Shown here: positions 18,791-19,575 of the stretch, in pieces
Layout of the letters: every line of letters starts with the position of its first letter
How positions within the stretch are numbered: position 1 is the first letter of the stretch
Source of the DNA: Poronia punctata
Taxonomy: Eukaryota > Ascomycota > Sordariomycetes > Xylariales > Xylariaceae
Assembly (NCBI GenBank): GCA_022579005.1
Contig: MU401876.1
Location: 1-19,575, forward strand
Length of the DNA: 19,575 bases
Direction of reading: 5' to 3'
Notes under the pieces: model-generated
Told to the model about the DNA's origin: nothing
Seen by the model: the letters and a program-made list of their open reading frames with translations, nothing else
The model's database searches: none
Position numbers and translations under genes: made by a program

Positions 18791-19460
18791 AGGACCTATT
18801 TTAAAAATAGAGTTTTATAGCCTATAGATTAAATAGCTAGATTAAATAAAAACTAGCGCACTACAGTTAATTAGTTAGTAATAACTAATTACCTTAACCT
18901 TGCTAGATTTTTTTTTTTTTACATTATTAATTTATAGAATTTACTACACTACTTTATGGTTTTTTTTACTAAATAATGCGATAAGTTAATTAATTAATAT
19001 AACCTATTTAGTTATATTTTACTTTTTTTTGTAGCAGCAGCTAGGTATAGATTAAGTATATCGTTTTTTAAGACTTTAGCACTTATTTTATACCTTTTTA
19101 AAGCTTAAATCCTAACCAAAGTAATAAGCAAGGTTGTTTTTTAAGACTTTAAGCATTGTTACTAAGTTAAAAACTAGTTAAGATTATTTTTTTAAATTTT
19201 TTTAACTAACGTTAATTATATTTTTATAAAAGCTTTTTTATATTAAGCAAAAACCTTGCAAATAAGTTAAAATTATATAATTTTTTATTAAATAGCTAAG
19301 GCTATTTTTATACTACTATATTTAGGTTATAAATAAAGTAATTTTTTATAGCGCTAACGTTTATAGTTACTTTTACTAAGGCCTAATTTATTAAAACGCT
19401 TAGTTATACCTTGTGCGTTATATACTGCTTGTTTTTTTAAACTTATTAGTAAAAGGAACT
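18791..19460. other. Transition zone, weaker mutation, no gene recognised
   Basis: GC content is a little higher than in the core, and C after T or C reappears (for example in ATCC, ACC and GACC words). A perfect 10-bp hairpin, TAATTAGTTA (18868-18877) and TAACTAATTA (18882-18891) with loop GTAA, is present. The 16-mer GTTTTTTAAGACTTTA occurs at 19063-19078 and again at 19136-19151. I read no protein family in any frame. Confidence 0.45.
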
Positions 19461-19575
19461 ATAGGGTACCTTAGCGGGAGTCCTGGCTGGCTAACAAGCC
19501 CTGCGCAAGGGTTGTGGTGTAGCAAGCCAACCTGGGTTTATAAGGGTGACATAGGTTACAAGCCTTGTACAAGGT
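19461..19575. other. GC-balanced edge of the AT-rich block
   Basis: 60 of 115 bases are G or C, against roughly one in five to seven before it, so the RIP-affected block ends within a few tens of bases around 19450. The stretch has no recognisable gene. An 18-nt motif occurs twice, as ACAAGCCCTGCGCAAGGG (19494-19511) and ACAAGCCTTGTACAAGGT (19558-19575); three of the four differences are transitions. The second copy contains the perfect 12-bp palindrome CCTTGTACAAGG (19563-19574). The window ends here, so a longer repeat array cannot be judged. Confidence 0.6.

Noticed and set aside
19063..19208. A 73-bp tandem repeat starting with GTTTTTTAAGACTTTA
   Set aside because: The 16-mer is exact in two places, but the rest of the supposed units does not align, so only the shared word is reported.
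1..19575. Mitochondrial or other organelle DNA, suggested by the extreme AT content
   Set aside because: No tRNA, rRNA or respiratory genes are seen. The transposon remnants, the transition-only LTR differences and the abrupt GC change near 19450 fit RIP-mutated nuclear DNA much better.

Overview
The window looks like part of an AT-rich, repeat-packed block of a filamentous fungal nuclear genome, most likely a Pezizomycotina ascomycete. Lines counted by eye are roughly 15-20 % GC up to about position 19,450. After that, GC jumps to about 52 % (60 of 115 bases in 19461-19575). I see no intact gene, tRNA, rRNA or CRISPR. The pattern fits transposons inactivated by repeat-induced point mutation (RIP). 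TpA is everywhere, reading frames are broken by TAA/TAG rather than by indels, and the two LTRs of one element differ at 48 of 323 positions, all of them C/T or G/A transitions.

Layout. (1) 1-1270: unassigned, with minus-strand coding-like bias. (2) About 1330-7150: a dead Ty1/copia-type retrotransposon on the minus strand. Remnants of protease, integrase, reverse transcriptase and RNase H are readable in copia order. The integrase-RT linker carries a 36-bp tandem repeat. Its LTRs were not located. (3) 7150-8690: no gene, but several well-preserved palindromes. (4) 8696-15905: a complete but dead Ty3/gypsy element (7,210 bp) on the plus strand. It has 323-bp LTRs, CTAGC target duplications, a polypurine tract, and protease, RT, RNase H, integrase and a chromodomain-like tail in that order. 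A 10-nt sequence just after the 5' LTR is complementary to a site inside the LTR that lies behind a TATA box and a CT-rich tract, which suggests Tf1-style self-priming. (5) About 16140-17600: a dead Plavaka-type (KDZ-related) DNA transposase gene on the plus strand. The gypsy element sits a short distance upstream of it. (6) 17600-19460: unassigned AT-rich DNA with small inverted repeats. (7) 19461-19575: abrupt return to balanced composition with a palindromic repeated motif.

The genes do not act together now. The window records insertions followed by heavy point mutation. Assignments rest on recognising family motifs in stop-riddled translations by eye, without a database search. Domain edges are approximate, but LTR, target-duplication, palindrome and motif coordinates are exact.
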